Shown: positions 51,898-61,941 of the stretch, piece by piece | How positions within the stretch are numbered: the stretch's first letter is position 1 | Layout of the letters: each line of letters starts with the position of its first letter | Assembly (NCBI RefSeq): GCF_000247995.1 | Contig: NZ_BAFE01000058.1 | Location: 1-64,000, forward strand | Length of the DNA: 64,000 nucleotides | Source of the DNA: Mobilicoccus pelagius NBRC 104925 | GTDB taxonomy: Bacteria > Actinomycetota > Actinomycetes > Actinomycetales > Dermatophilaceae | Reading direction: 5' to 3' | Position numbers and translations under genes: made by a program | The notes under the pieces: model-generated | What the model was told of the DNA's origin: nothing | Database searches by the model: none | Seen by the model: only the letters and a program-made list of their open reading frames with translations

Positions 51898-52109
51898 TCC
51901 CGCAGGGAGGGGGCCACGAGGCAGCACGCTCCGCGGCCCTCGCCCTGCGCGTTCGGCCGGTGGTCGACCCCGGACGCCGATCCCGCCGGCCCCCACGGGA
52001 TCCGGGCGAGGCCTCACCGCCGTCTCCCCGTGTCTCCGACGCCCGCCACCGGCGGGTCGGAGCCGCCGAAGGCCCCGCGGCGGGGGGTCCCTCGGGGCAG
52101 GATGGCGTC

Positions 52110-53324
52110 ATGACGGAGATCCCCGCGCCCCGCATGTCGCCCCGCCTCGCACTCCGTGGGCAGGTCGAGCCGTTCCACGTCATGGAGATCCTCAAGGCGG
52201 CGGGACGTCGGGCCGCGACGCACGGCGACGTCATCCCGCTGTGCGTGGGGCAGCCCTCGACCCCCGCGCCGCGCGCCGTGCGGGAGGCCGCCGCCCGCGC
52301 CATCGAGGGCGAGGTCCTCGGCTACAGCGACGCGCTCGGCCTGTCGACGCTGCGCGAGACGATCGCCGCGCACTACGCCCGCACGTACGGCGTCGCCGTC
52401 GACCCCGCCCGCGTCGCCGTGACGACGGGATCCTCCGGCGCGTTCACCGCCGTGTTCCTCGCCGCGTTCGAGGTCGGCGACACCGTCCTCATGGCCCGCC
52501 CCGGCTACCCGGCCTACCGCAACACCCTCGGCGCCCTCGGCTGCCGGGTCGTCGAACTCGACTGCGGGGAGGAGACGGGGTTCCAGCCGACGGTGGCGAT
52601 GCTCGAGGAGCACGCCCGCGAGCACGGCGCACCCGCCGGGCTCATCCTCGCCTCGCCCGCCAACCCCACGGGCACCCTCGTACCCGCCGACGAGCTCGCC
52701 GCGATGACGCGGTGGTGCGCCGACCGTGGCACCCTCCTCGTGAGCGACGAGATCTACCACGGCATCACGTTCGACGAACCCGCCCACAGTGCGCTCGAGT
52801 CCGGCGGTGACGCCGTCGTCGTCGGGTCGTTCAGCAAGTACTTCTCGATGACGGGGTGGCGCGTCGGCTGGGCGGTGCTCCCCGAGGTGTACGTGCGGCC
52901 CGTCGAACTGCTCCTCGGCAACCTCAACATCTGCGCCCCCGCCGTGGGGCAGGCGGCGGCCGTCGCCGCGTTCACGCCCGAGGCGATCGGCGAGCTCGAC
53001 TCCCACGTCGCCCGCTACGCCCGCAACCGCGACCTCGTCGTCGCCCGGCTACCCGAGTGGGGGGTCCACCGCCTCGCGCCCGTCGACGGCGCGTTCTACG
53101 CCTACGTCGACGTCTCCCACCTCACCGACGACTCCCCGCGCTGGTGCGAGGACCTCCTCGACGCGACGGGCGTCGCGCTCACCCCCGGCATCGACTTCGC
53201 ACCCGCCGACCCGCGCGACCCGCGGCCCACCGACGGCACCCGGTTCGTCCGGCTCAGCTTCGCGGGCGACACCCCCACCCTCGGCGAGGCCCTCGACCGC
53301 GTCGTCGCCCACGTCACGCGCTGA
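52110..53324 (+). CDS. class I/II PLP-dependent aminotransferase
   Basis: A 404-residue fold-type I aminotransferase. VTTGSSGAFTAVF binds the PLP phosphate, SPANPTGTLV and VSDEIYHGITFD carry the conserved Asn and Asp, and the Schiff-base lysine is in SFSKYFSMTGWRVGW. The C-terminal substrate arginine is in TRFVRLSFAG. The sequence resembles aspartate/alanine-type enzymes of the MalY/AspB group, but substrate is not assignable. It lies 104 bases before the NRAMP-pxp operon on the same strand; a glutamate-related role would fit but is speculative. Confidence 0.9.
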   Translation: MTEIPAPRMSPRLALRGQVEPFHVMEILKAAGRRAATHGDVIPLCVGQPSTPAPRAVREAAARAIEGEVLGYSDALGLSTLRETIAAHYARTYGVAVDPARVAVTTGSSGAFTAVFLAAFEVGDTVLMARPGYPAYRNTLGALGCRVVELDCGEETGFQPTVAMLEEHAREHGAPAGLILASPANPTGTLVPADELAAMTRWCADRGTLLVSDEIYHGITFDEPAHSALESGGDAVVVGSFSKYFSMTGWRVGWAVLPEVYVRPVELLLGNLNICAPAVGQAAAVAAFTPEAIGELDSHVARYARNRDLVVARLPEWGVHRLAPVDGAFYAYVDVSHLTDDSPRWCEDLLDATGVALTPGIDFAPADPRDPRPTDGTRFVRLSFAGDTPTLGEALDRVVAHVTR

Positions 53325-53428
53325 GCCGCCGGACACCCACACGACCCCTCCCGGGGGTAGCCTCGCGTCTCCCGCCACACCGCCACGCCCCGTCGCGACG
53401 GGACGGGACGACCCCGAGGAGAACGCCG

Positions 53429-54676
53429 ATGTCCACCTCCACCTCCCCGGCGGGCGAGGCCGACGCCCGCGCCGCCGGGCGCGCCCGCCGCAGCGCCCTG
53501 CTCGGCGCGATGTTCCTCATGGCGACGAGCGCCATCGGGCCCGGGTTCATCACGCAGACGACGACGTTCACCGCCAAGCTCGGCGCTGCGTTCGCGTTCG
53601 CGATCGTCGTGTCGATCCTCGTCGACATCGCCGTCCAGATGAACGTGTGGCGCGTCGTCGGCGTCTCCGGCATGCGCGCCCACGAACTCGCGAACAGCGT
53701 CCTGCCCGGTGCCGGATGGGTGCTCACCGTGCTCGTCGTCGCGGGCGGTCTCGTCTTCAACATCGGCAATGTCGCCGGCACCGGCCTCGGCCTCGACGCC
53801 CTGCTCGGGCTCGACCCCCGGCGGGGTGGGGTGATCTCGGCGCTCGTCGCGATCGCGATCTTCCTCTCCCGCGCCGCGGGCGCCGCCCTCGACCGCGTCG
53901 TCGTCGTCCTCGGCCTCGTGATGATCGCCCTCACCGCGTTCGTCGCCTCCACCTCGAACCCGCCCGTGAGGGAGGCGCTCCGCAACGTCGTCGCGCCGAG
54001 CAACACCGGTCCCGCGATGCTCACGGCGATCACGACGCTCGTCGGCGGCACCGTCGGCGGATACATCACCTACGCGGGCGCGCACCGCCTCCTCGACTCG
54101 GGAACGACCGGCCCGGAGAACGTCCGACAGATCTCCCGCAGCTCCGTCACCGGCATCGTCATCACCGGCCTCATGCGGGCCCTCCTGTTCTTCGCGATCC
54201 TCGGTGTGACGACCGCCGGCGTCGCCCTCGACCCGGCCAACCCGGCCGCGTCGGCGTTCCAACACGCCGCGGGTGACATCGGTCTCCGCGTCTTCGGTGT
54301 CATCCTCTGGGCGGCGGCGATCACGTCGGTCATCGGCGCCTCGTACACGTCGGTGTCGTTCCTCACGACCCAGGCGACGGCGCCGCGCACCCGCAACCTC
54401 CTCACGGTGGCGTTCATCGTCGTGTGCACGGCCGCGTACGTGACGCTCGGTCAGGCGCCGGTGACGCTGCTCGTCTTCGCGGGCCTCTTCAACGGCATCA
54501 TCCTGCCGCTCGGGTTCACGCTCGTCCTCGTCGCGATCTTCTTCCGGCGTGACCTGTTCGGCGGCGCCTACCGGCACCCGGTCTGGCTCACCGTCGCGGG
54601 CATCCTCGCGTGGTTGCTCACCCTGTGGCTCGGGTATGTCGCCGTGAGCGACTTCTGGGTGAAGCTGGCGGCATGA
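53429..54676 (+). CDS. NRAMP-family transporter (YcsG-like) of the pxp operon
   Basis: A 415-residue, 11-helix NRAMP-fold protein. The first half of the family motif is modified: [14 protein letters not shown] replaces the metal-binding DPGN of true Mn/Fe NRAMPs, so a metal substrate is doubtful. Such divergent NRAMPs (YcsG type) sit next to pxpA in many bacteria and are candidate 5-oxoproline transporters. ATG 53429 has GAGGAG nine bases upstream. The stop overlaps pxpA (ATGA). Confidence 0.85.
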   Translation: MSTSTSPAGEADARAAGRARRSALLGAMFLMATSAIGPGFITQTTTFTAKLGAAFAFAIVVSILVDIAVQMNVWRVVGVSGMRAHELANSVLPGAGWVLTVLVVAGGLVFNIGNVAGTGLGLDALLGLDPRRGGVISALVAIAIFLSRAAGAALDRVVVVLGLVMIALTAFVASTSNPPVREALRNVVAPSNTGPAMLTAITTLVGGTVGGYITYAGAHRLLDSGTTGPENVRQISRSSVTGIVITGLMRALLFFAILGVTTAGVALDPANPAASAFQHAAGDIGLRVFGVILWAAAITSVIGASYTSVSFLTTQATAPRTRNLLTVAFIVVCTAAYVTLGQAPVTLLVFAGLFNGIILPLGFTLVLVAIFFRRDLFGGAYRHPVWLTVAGILAWLLTLWLGYVAVSDFWVKLAA

Positions 54677-55440
54677 GCACTCCCATGATCGACCTCAACT
54701 CCGACCTCGGCGAGGCCTTCGGCATCTGGCCGATGGGCGACGACGACGCGATGCTCGACATCGTCACGAGCGCGAACGTCGCGTGCGGATTCCACGCGGG
54801 TGATCCCTCGGTCGCGCGCCGCACGTGCGCCGCCTCGGCCGCCCGCGGTGTGACGATCGGGGCGCACGTCTCCTACCGCGACCTCGCGGGGTTCGGGCGA
54901 CGGTTCGTCGACGTCGCACCCGCCGAGCTCACCGCCGACCTCATCTACCAGATGGGGGCGCTCGACGCGATGGCCCGTATCGCGGGCACGCGCCTGCGGT
55001 ACGTCAAGCCGCACGGCGCGCTCTACAACGCGATCGTCCACCACGAGGCGCAGGCCATGGCCGTCGTCGACGCCGTGCGCACCTTCGACCCCGAGCTCGT
55101 CCTCCTGGGCCTGCCCGGCGCGGTCGTCCTCGACCTCGCCGCCGAGGCCGGGGTGCGCACCGCCACCGAGGCGTTCGCCGACCGCGGCTACCTGCCCGAC
55201 GGCACCCTCGCCCCCCGCGGCACCGAGGGTGCGGTGCTCCACGACGCGGAGGCCGTCGCCGCGCGCATGGTGCAGCTCGTCACGACGGGCACGCTCACCG
55301 CCGTCGACGGGTCGACGATCCACGTCGAGGCCGACTCGCTGTGCACCCACGGCGACAGCCCCGGCGCCGTGCGCATGGCCGCGGCGGTGCGGGAGGCCCT
55401 CGTCGCCGCCGGTGTCGGGATCGAGGCGTTCGCCCGGTGA
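54673..55440 (+). CDS. pxpA: 5-oxoprolinase subunit PxpA
   Basis: A 255-residue LamB/YcsF-family protein. The signature start [12 protein letters not shown] and [11 protein letters not shown] carry metal and substrate residues, followed by [26 protein letters not shown] and [11 protein letters not shown]. With PxpB and PxpC it performs ATP-dependent opening of 5-oxoproline to glutamate. The start is an ATGA overlap with the transporter gene; an earlier in-frame GTG lies inside that gene. Confidence 0.95.
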   Translation: MSTPMIDLNSDLGEAFGIWPMGDDDAMLDIVTSANVACGFHAGDPSVARRTCAASAARGVTIGAHVSYRDLAGFGRRFVDVAPAELTADLIYQMGALDAMARIAGTRLRYVKPHGALYNAIVHHEAQAMAVVDAVRTFDPELVLLGLPGAVVLDLAAEAGVRTATEAFADRGYLPDGTLAPRGTEGAVLHDAEAVAARMVQLVTTGTLTAVDGSTIHVEADSLCTHGDSPGAVRMAAAVREALVAAGVGIEAFAR

Positions 55441-56093
55441 GCACCGGACCGCTCACCGTCCACCGGCTCGCCGACACCGGCCTCCTCGTCGAACTCGACG
55501 ACCTCGACGCGGTGCTCGCGCTCGACGCGGCCGTCCGCACCGCCCAGGAGAACGAGGACGCGCGGTTCGCCGCCGTCGTCGACGTCCTCCCGGCGGCACG
55601 CACGCTCATGCTCACCGTCCCGGCGGGCACACCCCTCGGGCCGCTCGAGGCGGCCGTCCGCGGTCTCGACGTCGACCCCGACGCCCTCGACGGGGCCGAG
55701 GCGCCGACGATCGAGATCCCCGTCGTCTACGACGGGCCCGACCTCGCCGACGTCGCCCGCCACACCGGCCTCAGCGAGGCCGAGGTCGTCGCCGCCCACA
55801 CCGGCACGCCGTGGCGGGCCGCGTTCGGCGGGTTCGCGCCCGGGTTCTTCTACCTCACCGACGGCGATCCCCGCCTCGACGTGCCCCGCCGCGACGAGCC
55901 GCGCACCGCCGTGCCGAGCGGTGCCGTCGCCCTCGCCGGCACCTCGAGCGCCGTCTATCCGCGGCCGTCGCCGGGTGGGTGGCAGCTCGTCGGCCGCACC
56001 GAGACGTCGATGTGGGACGGCACCCGCACACCGCCCGCGCTCCTCTCGCCGGGCGCCCTCGTCCGGTTCGTCGACGTGGGGGCCGGGTCGTGA
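55437..56093 (+). CDS. pxpB: 5-oxoprolinase subunit PxpB
   Basis: A 218-residue allophanate-hydrolase-subunit-1 type (KipI) protein with the conserved [10 protein letters not shown] loop, [19 protein letters not shown] and [12 protein letters not shown]. It activates the carboxylate together with PxpC. GTG 55437 lies in a GTGA overlap with pxpA; the stop overlaps pxpC in the same way. Confidence 0.94.
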   Translation: MSTGPLTVHRLADTGLLVELDDLDAVLALDAAVRTAQENEDARFAAVVDVLPAARTLMLTVPAGTPLGPLEAAVRGLDVDPDALDGAEAPTIEIPVVYDGPDLADVARHTGLSEAEVVAAHTGTPWRAAFGGFAPGFFYLTDGDPRLDVPRRDEPRTAVPSGAVALAGTSSAVYPRPSPGGWQLVGRTETSMWDGTRTPPALLSPGALVRFVDVGAGS

Positions 56094-57007
56094 GGGCCGC
56101 CGAGAGGACCGGCGAGAGGGCCGTAGAGATCCTCGCCACCGGTCCGCGCGCGCTCGTCGAGGACCTCGGTCGACCGGGTCTCGCCCGCCTCGGCGTCGGG
56201 CGGTCCGGCGCGACCGATCGCACCTCCCACGCGCTCGCCCAACGTCTCGTCGGCAACACCGACGACGCGGCCGGGGTCGAGGTGACCCTCGGCGGGCTCC
56301 GTCTGCGGGCCCGTGGCGCACTCCTCGCCGTCGTCACCGGTGCGCCCGTTCCGGTCACGGTCGACGGACGGCCCCGCACCCCGGGCGAACTCCTCCACCT
56401 CCGCGACGGGGCCGAACTCGCCCTCGGAACGGCGACCGCGGGACTGCGGGCCTACGTCGCCGTGCGGGGCGGCCTCGACGTCCCGGCCGAGCTCGGGTCG
56501 CGCTCGACGGACACGCTCTCCGGTCTCGGCCCGGCGCCGCTCGCCGTCGGGGACGTCCTCCCCGTCGGGGAGGATGTCCGCGCGCTGCCGACGCTCGACG
56601 CCGTCCCGGTCGTCGAGCCCCGCGACTCCGGCGGCGAGGTCGTCCTCCGCGTCGCGCCCGGCCCGCGACGGGACTGGATCGCCTCGCCGGGCGCCCTCGT
56701 CGACCCGCTCTGGCGGGTGTCGTCGCGCAGCGACCGCATCGGCGTGCGCCTCGAGGGGGACGCGGTGCGTCGTGACGCCGCGCACGAGGGTGCCGAGCTG
56801 CCCTCGGAGGGGGTCGTCCGGGGGTCGATCCAGGTGCCGCCCGGCGGTGAGCCGGTGCTCTTCCTCGCCGACCACCCCGTCACGGGCGGCTACCCGGTCG
56901 CCGCGGTCGTCCTCGACGCCGACGTCGACCGCGCCGCCCAACTCCGCCCCGGCGACCCCGTCCGCCTCGCGTGGACGAACGAGGAGACCTCCCACCCGGG
57001 GCGGTGA
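56090..57007 (+). CDS. pxpC: 5-oxoprolinase subunit PxpC
   Basis: A 305-residue allophanate-hydrolase-subunit-2 type (KipA) protein: VEDLGRPGLARLGVGRSGATD, GLRAYVAVRGGLDVP, the YVAVRGG core, SSRSDRIGVRLEG and DHPVTGGYPVAAVV. It completes the PxpABC complex. GTG 56090 overlaps the pxpB stop. It is the last gene of the transporter-pxpABC operon. Confidence 0.94.
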   Translation: MRAAERTGERAVEILATGPRALVEDLGRPGLARLGVGRSGATDRTSHALAQRLVGNTDDAAGVEVTLGGLRLRARGALLAVVTGAPVPVTVDGRPRTPGELLHLRDGAELALGTATAGLRAYVAVRGGLDVPAELGSRSTDTLSGLGPAPLAVGDVLPVGEDVRALPTLDAVPVVEPRDSGGEVVLRVAPGPRRDWIASPGALVDPLWRVSSRSDRIGVRLEGDAVRRDAAHEGAELPSEGVVRGSIQVPPGGEPVLFLADHPVTGGYPVAAVVLDADVDRAAQLRPGDPVRLAWTNEETSHPGR

Positions 57008-57051
57008 CGACGGCTTGCCGTGGGAGCCACCGATGACATAGGCAGGAGCGC

Positions 57052-57924
57052 ATGGACGACGGCCGGGGACGGGTCATCCGCTTCCCCTCGTGGCGACGTG
57101 AGGCCGCGGGGGCTCCCGGCGTCCCCGCAGGGGTCGAGGAGGCCGACCGGCCGGGATCGTCCGGCGCCCCGGTCGAGGGATCCCCCACCCCGCGCGATCG
57201 TGAGGACGGGCCACTGCTCCCGGACGGCGGCGGGTGGCGTCCGCGCCCCACCGTCGTCGGGACGCGGGACCACGTCGAAAGTCCGCCCGCCGACGACGCC
57301 CGCGACGTGTGGCACGAGGGTGCGACGGTCACCGGCGAGGTCCTCGTGCGGATGCGCGTCGACGCCCTCGGCGCGCACACCCCGATCTGGCGGCGCCTCG
57401 AGTGTCACGGCTCCCTCGGTCTCGACCGGTTCCACCGGGTCCTCGCCGCGGCGTTCGGCTGGCCGCACGAGAGCGGCCGGCCGCACCGGTTCGCCGAGGT
57501 GATCCGTCAGGGCGGCGGGCAGCGGCTCGGCGGCACGTTCGGCAACGCGTGGGCCGACGGCGGCCACCTGCCCGCCGAGTCCGCGGTGCGTCTCGACGAG
57601 GTCCTCGCCGACCCGCGTGACCGGCTCCGCTACTGGTACGGCCCGACGACGCGGCGGTCGTTCCGCCTCACCGTGCTCGCCGAGGACGTCCTCCCCCTCG
57701 CCGCGACGATCGGCCCCGTCCCGCCGGCGCGGCTCGTCACGGGCCGTCGCGCGTCACCCGACGTCGCGTTCGAGACGATCGGGTTCTACGAGCTCAAGCG
57801 CAGCGGCGCGTACGAGTTCCCCGGCATCGCCGACCTCCTCGGCGACGCTCCCGAGATCGGGGATCCCACCGCGGTCGACCTGCCCCTCCTCGACGCCCGG
57901 GTGCGGGCCGCCGCGGAGAGCTGA
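57052..57924 (+). CDS. plasmid pRiA4b ORF-3-like protein
   Basis: A 290-residue protein whose residues 95-230 match the pRiA4b ORF-3 (IS1096 TnpR-like) fold: LVRMRVDALGAHTPIWRRLE, LDRFHRVLAAAFGWPHE and the hallmark WRR and HRF elements. The first 90 residues are a Gly/Pro/Arg-rich linker. The family is found on plasmids, in transposon neighbourhoods and on chromosomes, and its function is unknown. No transposase or inverted repeats flank it here. It starts 44 bases after pxpC and ends before the convergent permease gene. Confidence 0.8.
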   Translation: MDDGRGRVIRFPSWRREAAGAPGVPAGVEEADRPGSSGAPVEGSPTPRDREDGPLLPDGGGWRPRPTVVGTRDHVESPPADDARDVWHEGATVTGEVLVRMRVDALGAHTPIWRRLECHGSLGLDRFHRVLAAAFGWPHESGRPHRFAEVIRQGGGQRLGGTFGNAWADGGHLPAESAVRLDEVLADPRDRLRYWYGPTTRRSFRLTVLAEDVLPLAATIGPVPPARLVTGRRASPDVAFETIGFYELKRSGAYEFPGIADLLGDAPEIGDPTAVDLPLLDARVRAAAES

Positions 57925-57949
57925 CGTCCCCCCGGGGCGGATGCGTATC

Positions 57950-57973
57950 GCCCCCGGCGCGACGGGCGGGGGC
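57950..57973. terminator. weak hairpin between convergent genes
   Basis: GCCCCC and GGGGGC can pair around a 12-base loop in the 89-base spacer. This is a modest signal. Confidence 0.35.
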
Positions 57974-58013
57974 CCGTTCACCGGACCACGCACGGGACGC
58001 CGTGACGCGGAGG

Positions 58014-59408
58014 TCAGACCTGCTCGCCCATGCGCCGTTCGCGGGTCACCTTGACGCGGTAGGCGAGATAGAGGCCGCCGAGCCACAGCGGCCCGACGAC
58101 GAGCGCGAGCCGGTAGGACTCCGAGAACCCCATGATGACGACGAGCATCGCGAGGAACGCGAGGACGAGGTAGTTCGCGTAGGGGAAGAACGGCATGGGG
58201 AACCGGAGCGCCGCCGACGCCTCCGGGCCGAGCCGGCGCCGGAAGAGGACCTGCGTGATGACGATCATCGCCCAGTTGAAGACGCCGCCGACGAGCGCGA
58301 TCGACACGACGTAGAGGAAGGCCTGCTCGGGGAGGAAGTAGAGGAGGACGACGGCGAGTGCCGTGACCGCCGAGCTCGTGAGGACGCCCGCGACGGGTGC
58401 GCCGTTGCGGGCGAGACGGCCGAGGTAGCGCGGCGCGTTGCCCTGGTGGGCGAGGCTGAACAGCATCCGGCCGTTGCTGTAGAGGCCGGAGTTGTACGCC
58501 GACACCGCCGCCGTGAGGACGACCGCGTTGAGGATGTGGGCGGCCCCCGGCACGTGCATGCGGTCGAAGATCTCGACGAACGGGCTCGCCTGCCCGTCGA
58601 TGCCGGACCACGGGTAGAGCGCCAGCACGACGAACAGGGCGCCGACGTAGAACACGAGGATCCGCCACACGACCTGGTTGATCGCCTTGGGGATCGAGCG
58701 CTGCGGGTCGTCGGCCTCCCCGGCGGTGATGCCGATGAGCTCGACGCCGCCGAAGCTGAACATGACGACGGCGAGGCCGAGGCACATGCCCCACAGGCCG
58801 TGCGGGGCGAACCCGCCGTGCTCCCACAGGTTGGAGATGCCCGTCGGCACGCCGCCGTTGCCGATGCCCGTCGTGATGATGAGGAGGCCGAGCGCGATCA
58901 TCGCGAGGATCGCGACGACCTTGACGATGGCGAACCAGAACTCGAACTCGCCGTAGAGGCGCGCCTCGAGGAGGTTGATCGTCGTGACGAGGACGAGGAA
59001 GACCGCAGCCGACGCCCACGTCGGGATCTGCGGGAACCAGAAGTTGACGTACGTGCCGACGACGGTGAGTTCCGCCATCGACACCGCGATGTAGTTGAAC
59101 CAGTAGTTCCACCCGGAGAAGAACCCGGCGAACCGGCCCCAGTCGCGGAAGGCGTACTCGCTGAACGCCCCCGACGTGGGGGTGTCGACGCTCATCTCGC
59201 CGAGGGCCCGCATGACGAGGAAGATGATCGCCCCGCCGACGAGGTAGGCGAGGAGGATCGACGGACCGCCCGCCTCGATGGCCGAGGACGACCCGTAGAA
59301 GAGGCCCGTGCCGATAGCCCCGCCGAGGGCGATGAGCTGGATGTGCCGGTTCTTCAGGGATCGCCGCAGGTGGGCCTGCTCGCGGGGGTCGGTGTCGGCG
59401 GTGCTCAC
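58014..59408 (-). CDS. amino acid permease (APC superfamily, AAT type)
   Basis: A 464-residue 12-helix proton-coupled amino acid importer. The helix-1 motif GGAIGTGLFYGSSSAIEAGG, the helix-2/3 segment ALGEMSVDTPTSGAFSEYA and helix 6 (VVMFSFGGVELIGITAGEA) are those of the GABA/aromatic/cycloserine-D-alanine permease group. The specific amino acid cannot be read. I chose GTG 59408 (VSTADTDPREQ) because GAAAGG lies six bases before it and the frame upstream is shadow of the photolyase gene on the other strand. Confidence 0.9.
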   Translation of the reverse strand: MSTADTDPREQAHLRRSLKNRHIQLIALGGAIGTGLFYGSSSAIEAGGPSILLAYLVGGAIIFLVMRALGEMSVDTPTSGAFSEYAFRDWGRFAGFFSGWNYWFNYIAVSMAELTVVGTYVNFWFPQIPTWASAAVFLVLVTTINLLEARLYGEFEFWFAIVKVVAILAMIALGLLIITTGIGNGGVPTGISNLWEHGGFAPHGLWGMCLGLAVVMFSFGGVELIGITAGEADDPQRSIPKAINQVVWRILVFYVGALFVVLALYPWSGIDGQASPFVEIFDRMHVPGAAHILNAVVLTAAVSAYNSGLYSNGRMLFSLAHQGNAPRYLGRLARNGAPVAGVLTSSAVTALAVVLLYFLPEQAFLYVVSIALVGGVFNWAMIVITQVLFRRRLGPEASAALRFPMPFFPYANYLVLAFLAMLVVIMGFSESYRLALVVGPLWLGGLYLAYRVKVTRERRMGEQV

Positions 59409-59520
59409 GGTGGGCCTTTCGTTCGTCGTCGGCGGAAGTCTCCCAGGTCGGCCGGGGAGCGGTGGCGGCGCCCACACCGCGAACCGGGCGACGGGTGCTG
59501 CGGCCGTTACGCTCGCGGGC

Positions 59521-60885
59521 GTGACATCGATCCTGTGGTTCCGCCGCGACCTGCGCCTCCACGACCATCCCGCCCTGCTCGCCGCGCACGCCGACGGCGA
59601 CGTCGTCCCCCTCGTCGTCCTCGACCCGGCACTCGTGGAGGACCGCATCCCCCGCGTCGCCGCGTTCCTCGGCTGCGTCGCGGCCCTCGCCGACTCGATC
59701 GCCGAGCGCGGCGGGCGTCTCGTCGTCCGGTACGGCCGTCCCGAGGAGGTCGTCCCCGCGGTCGCGACAGAGGCGGGCGCGCGGCGTGTGCACGTCACGG
59801 CCGAGTCCGAACCGTACGGTCGTCGCCGCGACGACGCCGTCCGTGCCGCGCTCGCCGCCCTGCCCGAACCGGTCGACCTCGTCGCGACCGGCACCCCGTA
59901 CGCCATCGGCCCCGGCGTGATCACGAAGGGCGACGGGGAGCCGTACAAGGTGTTCACGCCGTTCTCCAAGGCGTGGCGCGACCACGGCGCCCCGGGCCCC
60001 GCGCCGCTGCCCGACGTCTCCTGGCACGACCTCGACTCCGAGGAGCTGCCCTCCCCGCCGGAGGTCGTGGCGACGCTGCCGCCACTCGGGGAGGACGCCG
60101 CCTGGCAACGCTGGGCCGACTTCTGCGACGAGGGCCTCGAGCGGTATGCCCTCGACCGCGACCGGCCCGACCTCGACGCGACGTCGCACATGTCGGTCCA
60201 CCTCAAGTTCGGCGCGATCCACCCGCGCACGCTCCTCGCCGACATCGCCGCCCACCCGGCCGGGGGGAGCGAGGGCGCACAGACGTACCTCACCGAACTC
60301 GTCTGGCGGGAGTTCTACGCCGACGTCCTCTGGCACCGGCCCGACTCGGAGTGGCGCGACCTGCGGCAGGCACTCGCCGACATGGAGTACGACGACCCGG
60401 CCGAGGACCCCGACGCGGCCGCCCTCTTCGACGCGTGGCGGGAGGGCCGCACGGGCTACCCCATCGTCGACGCGGGGATGCGTCAGCTCGCCGCGATCGG
60501 GTGGATGCACAACCGGGTCCGGATGATCACGGCGAGCTTCCTCACGAAGGACCTCCACGTCTGGTGGCCCCACGGCGCCCACCATTTCCTCGACCACCTC
60601 GTCGACGGCGACCCGGCGAGCAACAACCACGGCTGGCAGTGGGCCGCGGGCACGGGGACCGACGCCGCGCCGTACTTCCGCGTGTTCAACCCCCTCACGC
60701 AGGGCGCGAAGTTCGATCCCCGCGGCGACTACGTGCGGCGCTGGGTGCCCGAGCTCGCCGACGTCGGCGGGGGAGAGGTCCACGACCTCGCCGCCGTCTC
60801 CCGGGTGGCGGGCTACCCCGCCCCGATCGTCGACCACGCGGAGGAACGCCGCGAGGCGCTGCGCCGGTACGAATCGGTGCGCTGA
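59521..60885 (+). CDS. phr: deoxyribodipyrimidine photolyase (class I)
   Basis: A 454-residue photolyase. The N-terminal antenna domain starts ILWFRRDLRLHDHPALLAAH. The C-terminal FAD domain shows YPIVDAGMRQLAAIGWMHNR, RVRMITASFLTKDLHVWW and ASNNHGWQWAAGTGTDAAPY, the U-shaped FAD site and electron-transfer tryptophans. It repairs UV cyclobutane dimers in light. GTG 59521 begins directly before the first strand; no long leader fits. It is divergent from the permease gene with 112 bases between the two starts. Confidence 0.94.
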   Translation: MTSILWFRRDLRLHDHPALLAAHADGDVVPLVVLDPALVEDRIPRVAAFLGCVAALADSIAERGGRLVVRYGRPEEVVPAVATEAGARRVHVTAESEPYGRRRDDAVRAALAALPEPVDLVATGTPYAIGPGVITKGDGEPYKVFTPFSKAWRDHGAPGPAPLPDVSWHDLDSEELPSPPEVVATLPPLGEDAAWQRWADFCDEGLERYALDRDRPDLDATSHMSVHLKFGAIHPRTLLADIAAHPAGGSEGAQTYLTELVWREFYADVLWHRPDSEWRDLRQALADMEYDDPAEDPDAAALFDAWREGRTGYPIVDAGMRQLAAIGWMHNRVRMITASFLTKDLHVWWPHGAHHFLDHLVDGDPASNNHGWQWAAGTGTDAAPYFRVFNPLTQGAKFDPRGDYVRRWVPELADVGGGEVHDLAAVSRVAGYPAPIVDHAEERREALRRYESVR

Positions 60886-61131
60886 ACGCCGCGATCCTCG
60901 ATCCTCGTCCCTTCCGTCGTACGGCGATGCGGCGGGCACTCGGGGCATGACCGGGCCCGAGCCGCCGACCAGCGCGTTCGTCGAGCCGTCGAGTACGCCG
61001 AGGGCCTCGTCCGCCACCGGCTGTACGCCGGAGGGCCGCGTCGGCACCCCGCCGGCACCCCGCTTCGTTGGCGCGGCCCGGGTGGGGGTGTCAGGCTGGT
61101 CGCGTCCCAGCGTCGACGTCGAGACGGGCCC

Positions 61132-61854
61132 ATGATCAATCCAGTCACCGAACTCATCGACTTCGGTCGTGCCGCCCTCCTGCGGCCCGTGCCTCGCGAT
61201 CACTGGCAGGAGCCCTCGCAGGTCCTCCGGCGACGGATCGTCGCGGCGGTGACGCTCGTCGTCGGTGCGGTGTTCCTGTGGTACAGCCTCCGCATCCCCG
61301 CGGGTGACCCCGCGTTCTACGGGTGGACGCTCGCGCTCGCGGCCGTGTGGATCGTCGGTGCGTTCGCCTCCGGGCCGCTCCACCTCGGGCACGCGTGGAC
61401 GCGGTCCGGTGGCGTGGGCCGCCCGATCGTCCAGTCCCTCGCGCTCGCCGCGCTCATCACGGGGGTGTTCCTCGCCGGTGCGGTCGTCGTCGCGCAGATC
61501 CCGCCGCTGCGCGGTCCCGTCGACGCGCTCCTCGACCACGCCCGGTTCGGGTCGCTGCCGCTCGTGTGGGTGATCACGACGATCAACGGCATCGGTGAGG
61601 AGCTCTACTTCCGCGGTGCGCTCTTCGCTGCGGTCGGGCGTCGGCATGCCGTGTCGATCTCGACGGTCGTCTACACGCTCACGACCGTCGGCACCGGCAT
61701 CCCGCTCCTCGTCCTCGCGGCGTTCATGCTCGGTCTCCTCTGCGGTCTGCAACGGCGCGTCACCGGCGGCGTCCTCGGGCCGACCCTCGTCCACTGCCTC
61801 TGGTCGTCCTCGATGCTCTTCCTCCTGCCGCCGATGCTCGACGTCCTCGGCTGA
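61132..61854 (+). CDS. CPBP-family intramembrane glutamic endopeptidase
   Basis: A 240-residue membrane protein with about seven helices. Motif 1 is intact as E156-E157-LYFR161 in GIGEELYFRGAL and motif 3 is seen in LVHCLWSSSM. The usual motif 2 (FxxxH) region reads SISTVVYTLTTVG and has no histidine, so one catalytic element differs from the CAAX protease Rce1 pattern. Activity is therefore uncertain. These proteins process prenylated or bacteriocin-related substrates or scaffold other proteins. It is probably monocistronic. Confidence 0.82.
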   Translation: MINPVTELIDFGRAALLRPVPRDHWQEPSQVLRRRIVAAVTLVVGAVFLWYSLRIPAGDPAFYGWTLALAAVWIVGAFASGPLHLGHAWTRSGGVGRPIVQSLALAALITGVFLAGAVVVAQIPPLRGPVDALLDHARFGSLPLVWVITTINGIGEELYFRGALFAAVGRRHAVSISTVVYTLTTVGTGIPLLVLAAFMLGLLCGLQRRVTGGVLGPTLVHCLWSSSMLFLLPPMLDVLG

Positions 61855-61941
61855 GACCCCTCCTCCGCCCGTGCGCGTCTCCTCCTGGGAGCGAGGACGT
61901 CTCGGCGTGCGTCGGCGCGGCGGCGATGGAACCATGGGCGC

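Noticed and set aside
57052-57924. pRiA4b ORF-3-like gene as evidence of a mobile element
   Set aside because: No transposase, integrase, terminal repeats, tRNA target or composition shift around it.
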